From Roseomonas sp. CECT 9278 (GTDB lineage Bacteria; Pseudomonadota; Alphaproteobacteria; Acetobacterales; Acetobacteraceae), in contig NZ_CAKKLX010000020.1 in NCBI RefSeq assembly GCF_918698155.1, positions 24,107 to 88,106 of the forward strand: 64,000 nucleotides of DNA, written 5' to 3'. This document shows, piece by piece, positions 10,337 through 19,702 of the stretch. A model generated the notes under the pieces. The model was not told where the DNA came from. It saw nothing but the letters and a program-made list of their open reading frames with translations, and searched no databases. The position numbers were made by a program, and so were the translations under genes. Position 1 is the stretch's first letter. Each line of letters opens with the position of its first letter.

Positions 10337-10410
10337 GAGACCGCCTGAGCCGGCGCCGAGCGGCGCATGCCGACGTCCGGCACCGGCCCTCTCAAACGGT
10401 CCGTGAGCGG
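10332..10410 (+). repeat. Copy B of an ~80-nt 3'-flanking element
   Basis: Homologous to 6251-6330 and placed identically, starting at the final Ala codon and TGA of the preceding gene. The core hairpin here is GGCGCC-GAGC-GGCGC. Several stem positions differ from copy A while pairing is partly kept. Confidence 0.5.
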
Positions 10411-10510
10411 CCAGGCGCGCATCCGCTCCGGTCGGCACTGTGCCTCGGATCACCGCCATGCCCCGGCGCCGGGAGCAGGATCGCGCATCCATGCATCAGG
10501 GGGACCTGTC

Positions 10511-11050
10511 ATGCGGATCGCGACGATGCTTCTTGGTCTTGCGTGCATCGCCCCGGCGCTGGCGCCACCGGCCCGGGCGGATGATTTCCTCGGCGGGGAG
10601 GGCGGCGTGGCGTTCGGTCCCGTCAACTGCCCGCGCGGCCAGGCCGTCGTCGGGATCTTCGGCCGCTCGGGGAATGTCATCGACACGCTGCAGATCATCT
10701 GCGGCAAGGCCGATGGCAGTCCCGACATGGTCGATCCGCGGCGCATCGGGCCCTCCGCGGGCGGCAGCGCCGTCTCCGCGGTCTGCCCGCCGCTCAGCCT
10801 GGCGCAGTCCATCCAGGTCAATGTCCGCGACCATCACGGTGCGGTCGTGGTCAGCCAGATCACGCTGGTGTGCGAGTTGAAGACCGCCGGAAGTCTGGGG
10901 CGCGCGACATTGGGGGCTGGCGGGGGCGGGGATGCCGGCAGTTCGGATTGCCCGGTCAATACCTTCGTCGCGGGCTTCGCCGGGCGCGCCGGCAGTTTCA
11001 TCGATGCCATCGGCATCACCACCTGCCGGCACGTGCGCTCGCTGAACTGA
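10511..11050 (+). CDS. Secreted two-repeat protein of unknown function
   Basis: The 179-residue protein has a signal peptide (MRIATMLLGLACIAPALAPPARA) and mature residues that contain a duplicated motif. One copy reads NCPRGQAVVGIFGRSGNVID-LQIIC (about 36-63); the other reads DCPVNTFVAGFAGRAGSFIDAIGI (about 145-168). Four cysteines are paired with these repeats. The xG-(F/R)GRxGxxID pattern recalls sugar-binding beta-prism (jacalin-like) repeats, but that similarity is only by eye. GGGGGA precedes ATG 10511. It is convergent with prmA, with 14 bases between. Confidence 0.7.
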   Translation: MRIATMLLGLACIAPALAPPARADDFLGGEGGVAFGPVNCPRGQAVVGIFGRSGNVIDTLQIICGKADGSPDMVDPRRIGPSAGGSAVSAVCPPLSLAQSIQVNVRDHHGAVVVSQITLVCELKTAGSLGRATLGAGGGGDAGSSDCPVNTFVAGFAGRAGSFIDAIGITTCRHVRSLN

Positions 11051-11064
11051 ACGACGCGGCGCGC

Positions 11065-11991
11065 TCACCCGCGCCGGCGCAGCACCAGCGTCGTCCAGGG
11101 CCCGACATTGATGCGGCGTTCGAGCACCAGCCCCTGCCGCCGATGCGCCGCCAGCACCATGCGCGCCTGGGTGCCGAGCAGCCCCGCCAGGATCGCCGTG
11201 CCGCCCGGGGCGAGGTGCAGCGCGAGGTCCTGCGCCATGGCGCATAGCGGCCGCGCCAGGATATTCGCGAAGATCAGGTCGTAGCGCACGCCCTTCATCA
11301 GCCGCGGCTTCCAGCCATCGGCCAGGATGGCGCGCATGCGCCGCGGCACCAGGCCGTTCAGCCGCGCATTCTGTTCGCACACGCGCACCGACCAGGGTTC
11401 GATGTCGGTGGCGAGCGCCCGGCAGGGCACCGACTTCACCGCCGCCATGGCCAGGATGCCCGACCCGCTGCCCAGGTCGCAGACCGTGCGTGGCCGGCGA
11501 TGCGCCACCGCTTCGAAGGCGCGCAGGCAGCCTTGCGTGGAGGCATGTTCGCCGCTGCCGAAGGCCAGCCCGGCATCCAGCTTCAGCACGATGCGCCCGC
11601 GCGTGACCGGGTCGGGCACATGGGTCGGGCGGATCAGGAAGCGCCGGCCGATCGGCATTTCGGGAAAGGCCTGCACGGTGCGGGCGAGCCAGCCATCGGC
11701 CTCGACCGGCCCGGCCAGCAGCGGCGGCGGGTCGATGCCCGCCACCGCGGCCGCCAGCGCCAGCGCGGCGTCGAGTTCCGCGTCATGCGCGCCGGCCTCG
11801 CGCACGCCTTCGATCCGCCAGGTGTCGGAGGGTTCGTCGCGGAACAGCGCGACGGTGGAACACACCTGCTGCAACGCCGCCTCGAAGACCGGCACGGCGT
11901 GTTCGGGCAGGGCGTCGATGACCAGCGCCTCCAGCGGCTCGGCGCGACGGCGCGAGAGCGACGCGGCGGTGTCGGGACCGGACGGGCGCAT
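11065..11991 (-). CDS. prmA: Ribosomal protein L11 methyltransferase PrmA
   Basis: A cytosolic SAM-dependent enzyme that trimethylates the N-terminus and lysines of ribosomal protein L11. At 308 residues it matches the usual 290-310. The SAM loop is DLGSGSGILAMAA (about 172-184), acidic residue in ATDIEPWS, and the post-loop ...FANILARPL (about 240), which replaces the NPPY motif in PrmA. LKLDAGLAFGSGEHASTQ precedes it as in family members. The ATG at 11991 shares its A with the uvrD stop (TGATG), so expression is probably coupled to the helicase. Confidence 0.94.
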   Translation of the reverse strand: MRPSGPDTAASLSRRRAEPLEALVIDALPEHAVPVFEAALQQVCSTVALFRDEPSDTWRIEGVREAGAHDAELDAALALAAAVAGIDPPPLLAGPVEADGWLARTVQAFPEMPIGRRFLIRPTHVPDPVTRGRIVLKLDAGLAFGSGEHASTQGCLRAFEAVAHRRPRTVCDLGSGSGILAMAAVKSVPCRALATDIEPWSVRVCEQNARLNGLVPRRMRAILADGWKPRLMKGVRYDLIFANILARPLCAMAQDLALHLAPGGTAILAGLLGTQARMVLAAHRRQGLVLERRINVGPWTTLVLRRRG

Positions 11992-14180
11992 CAGCTCTTC
12001 TCCACGAAGCGGTCCAGCAGCCGCTTCTCGCCGGCCTTCTCGAAGGCGATGTCGAGCCGGTCCTCCTCGACCGCCAGCACGCGGCCATAGCCGAATTTCT
12101 GGTGAAACACGCGCTCGCCCACGATGAAGACCGATGCCGCGGCGGGGCGTTCCTTCACTTCCCACGCGGCCGCCTCGATCATGCGGCGCGGGCGCTGGGC
12201 GAACATGCCGCCGCCGGCGAAGACGCTGCCCTGCGGCCGCGCCTGCTGCGCCGCGCCCTCGCGCTGCACATCGCTCGCCGGCAATTCGTCGAGGAAGCGG
12301 GAGGGCAACTGCGACTGCCAATTGCCATAGACCATGCGGTTCGCCGCATGGCTGATGACCGCGACGCGCCGTGCCCGCGTGATGCCGACATAGGCGAGGC
12401 GGCGTTCTTCCTCGAGCCCCTTGTCGCCGGCCTCGTCCACGCTGCGGCGGGAGGGGAAGACGCCTTCCTCCCAGCCCGGCAGGAAGACCATGTCGAATTC
12501 CAACCCCTTGGCGCCGTGCAGCGTCATCAGCGAGACGCGCTCGCCCTCGGCGGCCTCGTCATTCTCCATCACGAGTGCCACGTGTTCCAGGAAGGCCGCC
12601 AGGCTTTCGTAGTCCGCCATGGCGCTGACGAGTTCCTTCAGGTTCTCCAGCCGCCCCGGCGCCTCGGGCGACTTGTCCTGCTGCCACATGGCTGTGTAGC
12701 CGCTCTCGTCCAGCAGGGTCTGCGCCATCACCACATGGCCCTGCACGGGCAGGATCGCGCGCCAGCGGTCGAAGCCCTGCATGAGTTCGGACAGCGCCGC
12801 GCGCGCACGGGCGTTCTTGATCGCGCCGGTCTCCAGCGCGCGCGCGGCGGCCATCGCCAACGGGATGGATTCAGCACGCGCGATGGCGTGCATCGATGCC
12901 ATGGCGGTGTCGCCAAGCCCGCGCTTGGGCAGGTTCACGATGCGCTCGAAGGCCAGGTCGTCGGCCGGCTGCGCGACCACGCGGAAATACGCCATGGCGT
13001 CGCGGATCTCGGCGCGTTCGTAGAAGCGCGCGCCGCCCACGATGCGATAGGGCACGCCGATCGCGATCAGCCGTTCCTCGAAGGACCGGTTGAGGAAGCC
13101 GGCGCGCACCAGGATGGCGATCTCGCTGAGCGACGTGCCCGCGCGCCGCGCGGCCTCGATGCGTTCGCCGACCATGCGCGCTTCCTCGACGCTGTCCCAC
13201 ATGGAGACGATGCGGACCTTGTCGCCATCCGCATCGTTGCGGCCCGCGCGCAGCGTCTTGCCCAGCCGGCCGGTATTGTGCGCGATCAGGCCCGAGGCGG
13301 CGGCGAGGATCGGCCTGGTGGAGCGATAGTTGGATTCCAGGCGCACGATCGTGGCACCCGGGAAGTCCTTCTCGAAGCGCAGGATGTTCTCGATCTCCGC
13401 GCCGCGCCACGAATAGATCGACTGGTCGTCATCGCCGACACAGCAGATGTTCCGGTGGCCCTGCGCCAGCAGCCGCAGCCAGTAGTACTGCACCAGGTTG
13501 GTGTCCTGGTATTCATCCACCAGGATGTAGCGGAAGCGGCGGTGGTAGTCGGCCAGGATGTCGGCATTGGCGCGCAGCAGCGTGACCACATGCAGCAGCA
13601 GGTCGCCGAAATCCGCCGCGTTCAGCGCCTTCAGCCGGTCCTGGTACGCCACGTAGAGTTCCGTCGCGCGCCCGCCGGCATAGTCGGAATCCTCGGCCGG
13701 CGTGACGGCATTGGGCTCCAGCCCGCGATCCTTCCAGCGCTGGATCACCGCCATCAGCCCATTCGCCGGCCAGCGCTTGGTGTCGATGCGCGCGGCGTCC
13801 ATCACCTGCTTGAGCAGCCGCATCTGGTCGTCGGCATCGAGGATGGTGAAATTCGAATTCAGCCCGACCTGCTCGGCGTGCCGGCGCAGCATGCGCGCCG
13901 CCAGCGCGTGGAAGGTGCCGAGCCACAGCCCCTCGGCCGGCTGGCCCAGGATGGCGGCGACGCGCTCGCGCATCTCCCGCGCCGCCTTGTTGGTGAAGGT
14001 GACGGCCAGCACCTGCGACGGATACGCCTTGCCCTGCAGCAGGATGTGGGCGAAGCGCGTGGTCAGCACGCGAGTCTTGCCGGTGCCCGCGCCCGCCAGC
14101 ACCAGCAGCGGGCCGTCCACGGCTTCCACCGCCGCGCGCTGCTCGGGGTTCAGGCGCGCGAGGTAGTCGGCGCCGCTCAC
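11991..14180 (-). CDS. uvrD: UvrD/PcrA-type ATP-dependent 3'-5' DNA helicase
   Basis: Unwinds DNA in nucleotide-excision and mismatch repair and clears recombinase filaments. It is an SF1A helicase of 729 residues. Motifs in order: Q-motif LNPEQRAAV, Walker A GAGTGKT (30-36), [10 protein letters not shown] (Ia), DEYQDTN (II, about 222), [13 protein letters not shown] (III), LESNYRST (IV), [14 protein letters not shown] (V), [15 protein letters not shown] (VI). The C-terminal tail ([23 protein letters not shown]) is the Tudor-like domain that contacts RNA polymerase in UvrD/PcrA. The GTG start at 14180 overlaps the pentapeptide gene stop as GTGA. The order pentapeptide-uvrD-prmA with overlaps indicates one operon. 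Confidence 0.95.
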   Translation of the reverse strand: MSGADYLARLNPEQRAAVEAVDGPLLVLAGAGTGKTRVLTTRFAHILLQGKAYPSQVLAVTFTNKAAREMRERVAAILGQPAEGLWLGTFHALAARMLRRHAEQVGLNSNFTILDADDQMRLLKQVMDAARIDTKRWPANGLMAVIQRWKDRGLEPNAVTPAEDSDYAGGRATELYVAYQDRLKALNAADFGDLLLHVVTLLRANADILADYHRRFRYILVDEYQDTNLVQYYWLRLLAQGHRNICCVGDDDQSIYSWRGAEIENILRFEKDFPGATIVRLESNYRSTRPILAAASGLIAHNTGRLGKTLRAGRNDADGDKVRIVSMWDSVEEARMVGERIEAARRAGTSLSEIAILVRAGFLNRSFEERLIAIGVPYRIVGGARFYERAEIRDAMAYFRVVAQPADDLAFERIVNLPKRGLGDTAMASMHAIARAESIPLAMAAARALETGAIKNARARAALSELMQGFDRWRAILPVQGHVVMAQTLLDESGYTAMWQQDKSPEAPGRLENLKELVSAMADYESLAAFLEHVALVMENDEAAEGERVSLMTLHGAKGLEFDMVFLPGWEEGVFPSRRSVDEAGDKGLEEERRLAYVGITRARRVAVISHAANRMVYGNWQSQLPSRFLDELPASDVQREGAAQQARPQGSVFAGGGMFAQRPRRMIEAAAWEVKERPAAASVFIVGERVFHQKFGYGRVLAVEEDRLDIAFEKAGEKRLLDRFVEKS

Positions 14181-14677
14181 TGGCAGTTCCCGACCGACCC
14201 CGCGGCGCAGACGCGCCGCCCATCGGTCCAGCGCGCGCCGCCCAGCAGCGCGCCCGCCATGTTGGCGCCGGCCAGGTTCGCGCCGCTCAGGTCGGCATCG
14301 GTCAGGTCGGCGCGGAACAGCGTGGCGCGGCGCAGGTCGGCGCCCGTCAGCTTGGCACCCTGGAGGTTCGCGCGGGTGAAATCCGCGTTGCGCAGGATCG
14401 CCCCGGCCAGGTCCACCCCCGACAGGTCGGCCGACACGAAGCGCGCCTCGACCGCCTCGACCCCGGCCATCCGCGCGCGCGCCAGCGTCGCCCGCTGGAA
14501 GGAGGCATCGCGCAGCTGCGCGCCCGACAGGTCGGCCGCGGCCAGGTCGCTGGCATCGAGCAGGCAGCGGCGCCACTCCACGCCGGGCGCGGGTGGGTCG
14601 TTGCAGCCGGCCATGGCCGGAAAGGCCAGCAGGACCAGCCCCGCGATCAGGGTGGGCAGCGAGGATGGTATCGGCAC
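14177..14677 (-). CDS. Exported pentapeptide-repeat protein
   Basis: The 166-residue protein starts with a hydrophobic signal-like segment ([19 protein letters not shown], possible lipobox ending Ala-Gly-Cys). About eighteen pentapeptide repeats A(D/N)LxX follow, e.g. [13 protein letters not shown] and [18 protein letters not shown]. These form a right-handed quadrilateral beta-helix. Some such proteins mimic DNA and bind gyrase, but an exported form argues against that. The C-terminus ends with two Cys (CAAGSVGNC). GTG 14675-14677 is the only good start after the divergent gene. Only 18 bases separate the two starts, so leaders must be very short. Confidence 0.75.
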   Translation of the reverse strand: MPIPSSLPTLIAGLVLLAFPAMAGCNDPPAPGVEWRRCLLDASDLAAADLSGAQLRDASFQRATLARARMAGVEAVEARFVSADLSGVDLAGAILRNADFTRANLQGAKLTGADLRRATLFRADLTDADLSGANLAGANMAGALLGGARWTDGRRVCAAGSVGNCQ

Positions 14678-14695
14678 GTCACGGGATATAGAACC

Positions 14696-15664
14696 TTGGA
14701 CGCGTCCCTCCAACCGCCAGGCCTGCCGATCCTGCCTCCCTTGCGTTTCCTCGAATGGTCGGCCCGCCAGGGCGGCGCGTTGCTGGCCGGCGGAATCTTC
14801 GTGGGGCTGCTTGTCCCGCCGCTCGCCGCGCTGTTCCGCGATGTGGTCACCATCACCGTCGCCGGGCTGATGACGCTGGTGCTGCTGCGCGTGGACCTGG
14901 CGCAGGTGCTGGCCTATCTGCGCCGGCCGGTGCTGGTGGCGGCGCTGACGGCCTGGCTGCTGCTGGCCCTGCCCGTGCTGGCCTATGCCGTCGCGGTGGC
15001 GGCGGGGATGGACGGGCCGCTGGGCGCGGCGCTGGTGATCAGCGCCACGGGCTGCGCCGCGACGTCCTCGCCCGCCTTCGCGCGCCTGGTCGGCCTCGAT
15101 GGCGAGATCAGCCTGGTGGTCGCGGTGGTCACCACGCTGCTGGTGCCCTTCACCGCGCCGCCGCTGGCGCTGGGGCTGATGGGGATCGACCTGTCCATCT
15201 CCTTGCCGGGGCTGATGGCGCGGCTGGCGTTGGTGGTGGGGCTGCCGCTGCTGATCTCGATCGCGATCCGGCGGATGGTGGCCGCGCCGACGCTCGCGCG
15301 CTTCGGCGGCGCGGTGGATGGCGCGGTGGTTTGGCTGGTGGTGCTGTACGGCTTCGGCGTGATGGACGGCATGCTGGCGCGGCTGCTGGCCGAACCGGCC
15401 TGGGTGATGGGCGGGCTGGCGTTGGCCTTCGCCGGCAATTTCGGCATGAACATCGCGACCGCGCTGGCCTTCGCGGCGGCCGGGCGGCGCCTCGCGCTGG
15501 CGGGCGGGCTGCTGGCGGGCAACCGCAACATGGCGCTGTACCTGGCGGTGCTGCCGGCCGCGACGGACGAACGCATCCTGCTGTTCTTCGCGCTGTGCCA
15601 GTTCCCGCTGTTCCTCAGCCCCTTCCTGCTGCGCCCGGTCTATGCGCGGATCGGCGCGCGGTAG
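14696..15664 (+). CDS. Bile acid:sodium symporter (BASS)-like membrane transporter
   Basis: A 322-residue inner-membrane protein with about ten hydrophobic segments in two five-helix halves. Polar breaks include [17 protein letters not shown] (about 117-133) and [16 protein letters not shown] (about 245-260), at positions where BASS transporters have their substrate- and Na+-binding crossovers. The start is a TTG at 14696, since no ATG is available nearer than the first helix. It is divergent from the pentapeptide gene. The substrate is not predictable: bile acids are unlikely, and organic anions or pantoate-like acids are handled by relatives. Confidence 0.72.
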   Translation: MDASLQPPGLPILPPLRFLEWSARQGGALLAGGIFVGLLVPPLAALFRDVVTITVAGLMTLVLLRVDLAQVLAYLRRPVLVAALTAWLLLALPVLAYAVAVAAGMDGPLGAALVISATGCAATSSPAFARLVGLDGEISLVVAVVTTLLVPFTAPPLALGLMGIDLSISLPGLMARLALVVGLPLLISIAIRRMVAAPTLARFGGAVDGAVVWLVVLYGFGVMDGMLARLLAEPAWVMGGLALAFAGNFGMNIATALAFAAAGRRLALAGGLLAGNRNMALYLAVLPAATDERILLFFALCQFPLFLSPFLLRPVYARIGAR

Positions 15665-15765
15665 GCGTGGCGCGGCCGCCACGGTGGCGACCGCCTTCAC
15701 GCAACCGGCACCTGGCGCGTGACCCGGCGCGGCGCCGCTGTGTAGCCTGCGGGCGGAACCGCACC

Positions 15766-16701
15766 ATGCCCGCTCGCCTGCCGATCCTGTTCGCCATCAT
15801 CCTGCTGCCCTGGGTCGCGCTGGCGCAGCCGCGCGAATTCCGCGACTGCCGCGATTGCCCGCTGATGGTCGCGATCCCGCCCGGCGCCTTCACCATGGGC
15901 GCCGATGTGGCCGAGGAAGCACGCGAGAACCTGGCACCCGACCTGCGCGGTCGTTCCGCGCCGCCCACGCGCATCACGCTGTCGCGCGGCTTCGCGATCG
16001 GCAAGTTTCCGATTACCCGCGCGGAGTTCCTCGCCTTCGCGCAATCCACCAACCGCGTGCCCGGGCTGTCCTGCTGGGGCCTGGCGCCGCAGCCCGATGG
16101 CAGCGGCCGCTGGCAGGAACGCCAGCGGCTGACCTGGGCCTCGCCAGGCTTCGGGCAGACCCCGCAGGACCCTGCCGTGTGCGTCAGCTGGGCCGATGCG
16201 GCGGCCTATGGCGAATGGCTGTCGCGCCGTACCGGCCGGCGCTATCGGCTTCCGTCGGAGGCGGAATGGGAGTTCGCCGCGCGCGCGGGCACCACCGGGC
16301 CGCGCTACTGGACCGCGGAGGCCGCCGAGACCTGCGCCCACGCCAATGTCCGCGACCACAGCGTGGCGGATTTCTACCGCGCGCCGCGCGATGCCTCGTT
16401 CTTCCCGTGCAGCGACGGGGTCGTGCATACGGCGCGCGTCGGCGCCTTTCCGGCCAACCCCTTCGGGCTGCACGACATGCTCGGCAATGTCTGGCAATGG
16501 ACGCAGGATTGCTGGAACCCCACGCTGCAGGGCCAGCCGCGGACCGGCGCGGCGCGCGAGACCGGCGACTGCCTGACGCGCACCGCGCGCGGCGGGTCCT
16601 GGAGCAACGACCCGCGCTTCCTGCGGGTGGCCTACCGAAGTTCCGGCGCCGCCACCGTGCGCAGTTCCAACACCGGGTTCCGGCTGGTGCGATCGGACTA
16701 G
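15766..16701 (+). CDS. Exported formylglycine-generating-enzyme (SUMF1) family protein
   Basis: The 311-residue protein has a signal peptide ([21 protein letters not shown]). An FGE-sulfatase fold follows: [13 protein letters not shown] (about 36-48), [34 protein letters not shown] (about 143-177), [18 protein letters not shown] (about 233-250) and [17 protein letters not shown] to GFRLVRSD at the end. Members either oxidise sulfatase cysteines to formylglycine or act in cofactor chemistry, and many exported ones have unknown roles. No sulfatase gene is nearby. Its TAG stop overlaps the argB stop in the palindrome CTAG. Confidence 0.85.
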   Translation: MPARLPILFAIILLPWVALAQPREFRDCRDCPLMVAIPPGAFTMGADVAEEARENLAPDLRGRSAPPTRITLSRGFAIGKFPITRAEFLAFAQSTNRVPGLSCWGLAPQPDGSGRWQERQRLTWASPGFGQTPQDPAVCVSWADAAAYGEWLSRRTGRRYRLPSEAEWEFAARAGTTGPRYWTAEAAETCAHANVRDHSVADFYRAPRDASFFPCSDGVVHTARVGAFPANPFGLHDMLGNVWQWTQDCWNPTLQGQPRTGAARETGDCLTRTARGGSWSNDPRFLRVAYRSSGAATVRSSNTGFRLVRSD

Positions 16702-17588
16702 GCGCGGATCAGCGTGCCCGGCCCGGCATCGGTGAACAGTTCCGCCAGGATGGCGTGCGGCACCCGGCCATCGAGGATGACCGCGCCCTTCACCCCGCGC
16801 TCGATCGCGTAGATGCAGGTCTCGACCTTCGGGATCATCCCGCCGGCAATCCAGCCGGCCTCGATGCCCTGCTTCACTTCGGCGACCGACATCTCGGGGA
16901 TCAGGCGCTTGTCGGGGTCCAGCACGCCGGGCACGTCGGTCAGCATCAGCAGGCGTTCGGCACCGAGCGCGCCGGCGATCGCCCCCGCCGCGGTATCGGC
17001 GTTGATGTTGTAGGTCTGGCCGTCCTCGCCCACCCCGACCGGCGCGACGACGGGGACGATATCGGCGCCGATCAGCAGGCGCAGCACCTTGGGGTCGACG
17101 CTGGCGGGTTCGCCCACGAAGCCGAGGTCGAGCACCTTCTCGATGTTGCTGTCGGGGTCGCGATAGGTCCGGTTCACCTTGCGCGCACGGATCAGCCCGC
17201 CATCCTTGCCCGAGATGCCCACCGCCAGCACGCCGGCGCGGGTGATGGCTTCCGCCACCTGTTTGTTGACCGGCCCGGCCAGCACCATCTCGACCACGTC
17301 GAGCATTTCCTCGTCCGTCACGCGAAGCCCCTGCACGAAGGTGGACTTCACGTTCAGGCGCTTGAGCATGGCGTTGATCTGCGGCCCGCCGCCATGGACC
17401 ACGACCGGATTGACGCCCACCTGTTCCAGCATGGCGATGTCGCGGCCGAAGCGCAGCGCGGTGTCTTCCTCGCCCATCGCGTGGCCGCCGTACTTCACCA
17501 CCACGATCGCGTCGTCGTAGCGCTTCAGGAAGGGCAGCGCGCCGGACAGGATCTGCATCGGGTCGGGCGTGGCGGCGGCATCGGTCAT
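16698..17588 (-). CDS. argB: Acetylglutamate kinase ArgB
   Basis: Phosphorylates N-acetylglutamate, the second step of arginine biosynthesis, in the cytosol. The protein is 296 residues, normal for the family. [10 protein letters not shown] (about 30-39) and VVHGGGPQI form the phosphate-binding loops. [28 protein letters not shown] (about 201-228) and [10 protein letters not shown] (about 251-260) complete the ATP and substrate sites. An N-terminal helix before the catalytic core suggests the hexameric, arginine-inhibited type. ATG 17588 is preceded by AGG at eight bases; an upstream ATG would add nine unconserved residues. It is monocistronic as far as can be seen. Confidence 0.96.
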   Translation of the reverse strand: MTDAAATPDPMQILSGALPFLKRYDDAIVVVKYGGHAMGEEDTALRFGRDIAMLEQVGVNPVVVHGGGPQINAMLKRLNVKSTFVQGLRVTDEEMLDVVEMVLAGPVNKQVAEAITRAGVLAVGISGKDGGLIRARKVNRTYRDPDSNIEKVLDLGFVGEPASVDPKVLRLLIGADIVPVVAPVGVGEDGQTYNINADTAAGAIAGALGAERLLMLTDVPGVLDPDKRLIPEMSVAEVKQGIEAGWIAGGMIPKVETCIYAIERGVKGAVILDGRVPHAILAELFTDAGPGTLIRA

Positions 17589-17676
17589 GCGAGGAACCTG
17601 GCAGGGATGGATCACGGCCGGTTTACGCCGGATCGCCGCCAGGGGAAATCACCCCGGCCCGTGAAGTTTCATCGCG

Positions 17677-17705
17677 TTGACAGTCGGGCACCGAGCGGTT
17701 GCAGT
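17677..17705 (+). promoter_or_regulatory. Candidate sigma-70 promoter
   Basis: A consensus -35 TTGACA (17677-17682) is followed after 17 bases by TGCAGT (17700-17705), a weak -10. It would drive the lipoprotein-like gene and the following flavin monooxygenase gene. Confidence 0.35.
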
Positions 17706-17734
17706 CGCGCGGTCGCCCCGCGCCCGGAGACGCC

Positions 17735-18277
17735 ATGCCACGCCTGCCAGATCGCCCGAATGCCCCGGCACACCCGCAGCCTGCCGGCGCGCGATACGGC
17801 GCACCGGACGGGCCGGTGGAGGCGGCGGCGCGGCGCCGCCCCGCCGGGATGCGCGCCCGTTGCCGGCTCGCGCGGCCGCTGACCGCCGTGGTCATGCTGG
17901 TCGCGGCCGGCGCCTGCGCCGCGCGCACCCAGGCCGGGCGCAGCGAGGCGCCGCCCCAGGTCGCCCGCCCCGCCGCGGCGAAGGGCGCCTGGCTGATCGG
18001 CGGGCACCTCGATACCCGGCGCGTTCGCGCCGGCCTCGCGAGTACGCCGCGGCACGAGGTGGTGATCCTGGTGAACGGCACCGAGGCGATGCGCGCCGAA
18101 ATGCCGCGCGACCGGGTGTTGGAGCTGTCAGGCGAGGCGGAGGGCTCGGCCCTCGCCGCGTTGTGCACGCCACGCCGGCCGGCACGGGCCACCATCGAGG
18201 TGACCTGCCTGGTGACGGTGGACAACGAGCGCGCGGCGTCCCTGGTGTTCACCGCCGGCGCCCGGAGGCCGGCATGA
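17735..18277 (+). CDS. Hypothetical exported or lipoprotein-like protein
   Basis: I do not recognise the family. From ATG 17735 (GGAGA seven bases upstream) the product has 180 residues. About 38 Pro/Arg-rich residues precede an internal ATG (17849), and from there MRARCRLARPLTAVVMLVAAGACAA looks like a lipoprotein signal with Cys at the lipobox. The internal start is therefore a serious alternative. The mature part has a central HEVVILVNGTEAMRAEMPRDRVLEL segment. It overlaps the next gene in an ATGA arrangement, so it is probably co-expressed with the monooxygenase. Confidence 0.6.
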   Translation: MPRLPDRPNAPAHPQPAGARYGAPDGPVEAAARRRPAGMRARCRLARPLTAVVMLVAAGACAARTQAGRSEAPPQVARPAAAKGAWLIGGHLDTRRVRAGLASTPRHEVVILVNGTEAMRAEMPRDRVLELSGEAEGSALAALCTPRRPARATIEVTCLVTVDNERAASLVFTAGARRPA

Positions 18278-19581
18278 CCCAGCCGCGCCGCATGCACCTG
18301 GTCGCCTACCTCAAGACCGGGCCGACCGCGAACCACCCGGGCGCCTGGCGCCATCCGGAGGCGGCGCTGGACGACATCTTCTCGCCCGAACGCTACGAGC
18401 ACATCGCGCGCGTGCTGGAGGAGGCGCGCTTCGACGCCTGCTTCTACGCCGACACCTTCGGCCTGCCGGACATCCATGGCGGGAATTTCGACGCGTATCT
18501 GCGCCTCGGCGGGCAGATTTCGTACCTGGACCCGCTGGTGGTGCTGCCGCTGATGGCGCGGGTGACGAAGCATCTCGGGCTCGGCGCGACGCTGTCCACG
18601 ACCTTCCTGCATCCCTACTGGATCGCGCGCACGCTGGCCTCGCTGGATTTGCTGAGCGGCGGGCGGATGGCGTGGAACATCGTGACCTCGGCGACCGATC
18701 TGGAAGCGCGCAACTTCGGGATGGACGGCATCGCGGCGAAGAACGAACGCTACGACCGCGCCGAGGAGGTGGTGGCCGCCTGCAACGCATTGTGGGAGTC
18801 CTGGGACGAGGGCGCGCTGGTGGCCGACCGCGCGGGCGGCGTGTTCATCGACCCGTCGAAGGTGCGCTACACGAACTACGAAGGGCGCTTCGTGCGCACG
18901 CGCGGGCCGCTGGCCATGCCGCGCACGCCGCAGGTGCGCCCGGTGTTCATGCAGGCGGGGTCGTCCGATCGCGGGCGGGACTTCGCGGCGCGCTGGGCGG
19001 AGCTGGTGTTCTGCACGCCGAACACGATGGCGGATGGCATCGCCTTCACCACCGACCTGCGCGCGCGCATGGCGAAGTTCGGCCGCGCGCCGGAGGCGTG
19101 CCGCGTGCTGCCATCCTTCATGACGGTGATCGGCGAGACGCAGGCGATCGCGCGGGAGAAATACGACTACCTGCAATCGCTGATCGATCCCGATGCGCAG
19201 CGGATGCTGAATTCGGCGCTGATGGGGGTGGATCTGGCGAAGGTCGCCTCGCCGGAGGAGATGCGCGTGGCGCAGGGCAACCAGGGGATCGTGGGTTCGC
19301 AGGACCGGGTGCTGCAGGTGATGCGGCAGGAGGGGATCGGCTTCCAGGATGCGGTGGCGAAGCCGCGGTCGCTGCTGGTCGGCACGCCGGCGTCGATCGC
19401 GGACACGCTGGAGGAATGGTTCACCGCGGGGGCCTGCGACGGCTTCATCATCACGCCGACGGTGCATCCGCGGATGTTCGAGGAATTCTGCCGGCTGGTG
19501 GTGCCGGAGTTGCAGCGGCGGGGGCTGTTCCGGCGGGAGTATGCGGGGGCGACGCTGCGGGAGAATTTGGCGCGGGGGTGA
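18274..19581 (+). CDS. NtaA/SnaA/DszA-type FMN-dependent monooxygenase
   Basis: A 435-residue LLM-class flavin monooxygenase of the nitrilotriacetate/desulfurisation subfamily. This type oxidises xenobiotic or sulfur compounds with FMNH2 supplied by a separate reductase. Signs: FDACFYADTFGLPD (about 51-64), LGLGATLSTTFLHPYWIARTLASLDLLSGGRMAWNIVTS (about 107-145), NFGMDGIAAKNERYDRAEEVV (about 151-171), and VFMQAGSSDRGRDFAA (about 225-240). No flavin reductase gene is adjacent. ATG 18274 overlaps the upstream lipoprotein-like gene by ATGA. The substrate is unknown. Confidence 0.9.
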   Translation: MTQPRRMHLVAYLKTGPTANHPGAWRHPEAALDDIFSPERYEHIARVLEEARFDACFYADTFGLPDIHGGNFDAYLRLGGQISYLDPLVVLPLMARVTKHLGLGATLSTTFLHPYWIARTLASLDLLSGGRMAWNIVTSATDLEARNFGMDGIAAKNERYDRAEEVVAACNALWESWDEGALVADRAGGVFIDPSKVRYTNYEGRFVRTRGPLAMPRTPQVRPVFMQAGSSDRGRDFAARWAELVFCTPNTMADGIAFTTDLRARMAKFGRAPEACRVLPSFMTVIGETQAIAREKYDYLQSLIDPDAQRMLNSALMGVDLAKVASPEEMRVAQGNQGIVGSQDRVLQVMRQEGIGFQDAVAKPRSLLVGTPASIADTLEEWFTAGACDGFIITPTVHPRMFEEFCRLVVPELQRRGLFRREYAGATLRENLARG

Positions 19582-19702
19582 GCGGGTGGGCATCCTGACT
19601 ATGCGCCTCGCCCGTCACCAGAGGCCGAAGCCGCTCGCAACCCTTGAAGGCGGTGGGGCAAAGCCGGCATTCTGCGGTGCGTGCATTGGCAGGAGCCACG
19701 GG

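Noticed and set aside
12102..14870. A 922-codon plus-strand frame
   Set aside because: Antisense of uvrD; composition is His/Arg/Val shadow and it runs through several gene ends.
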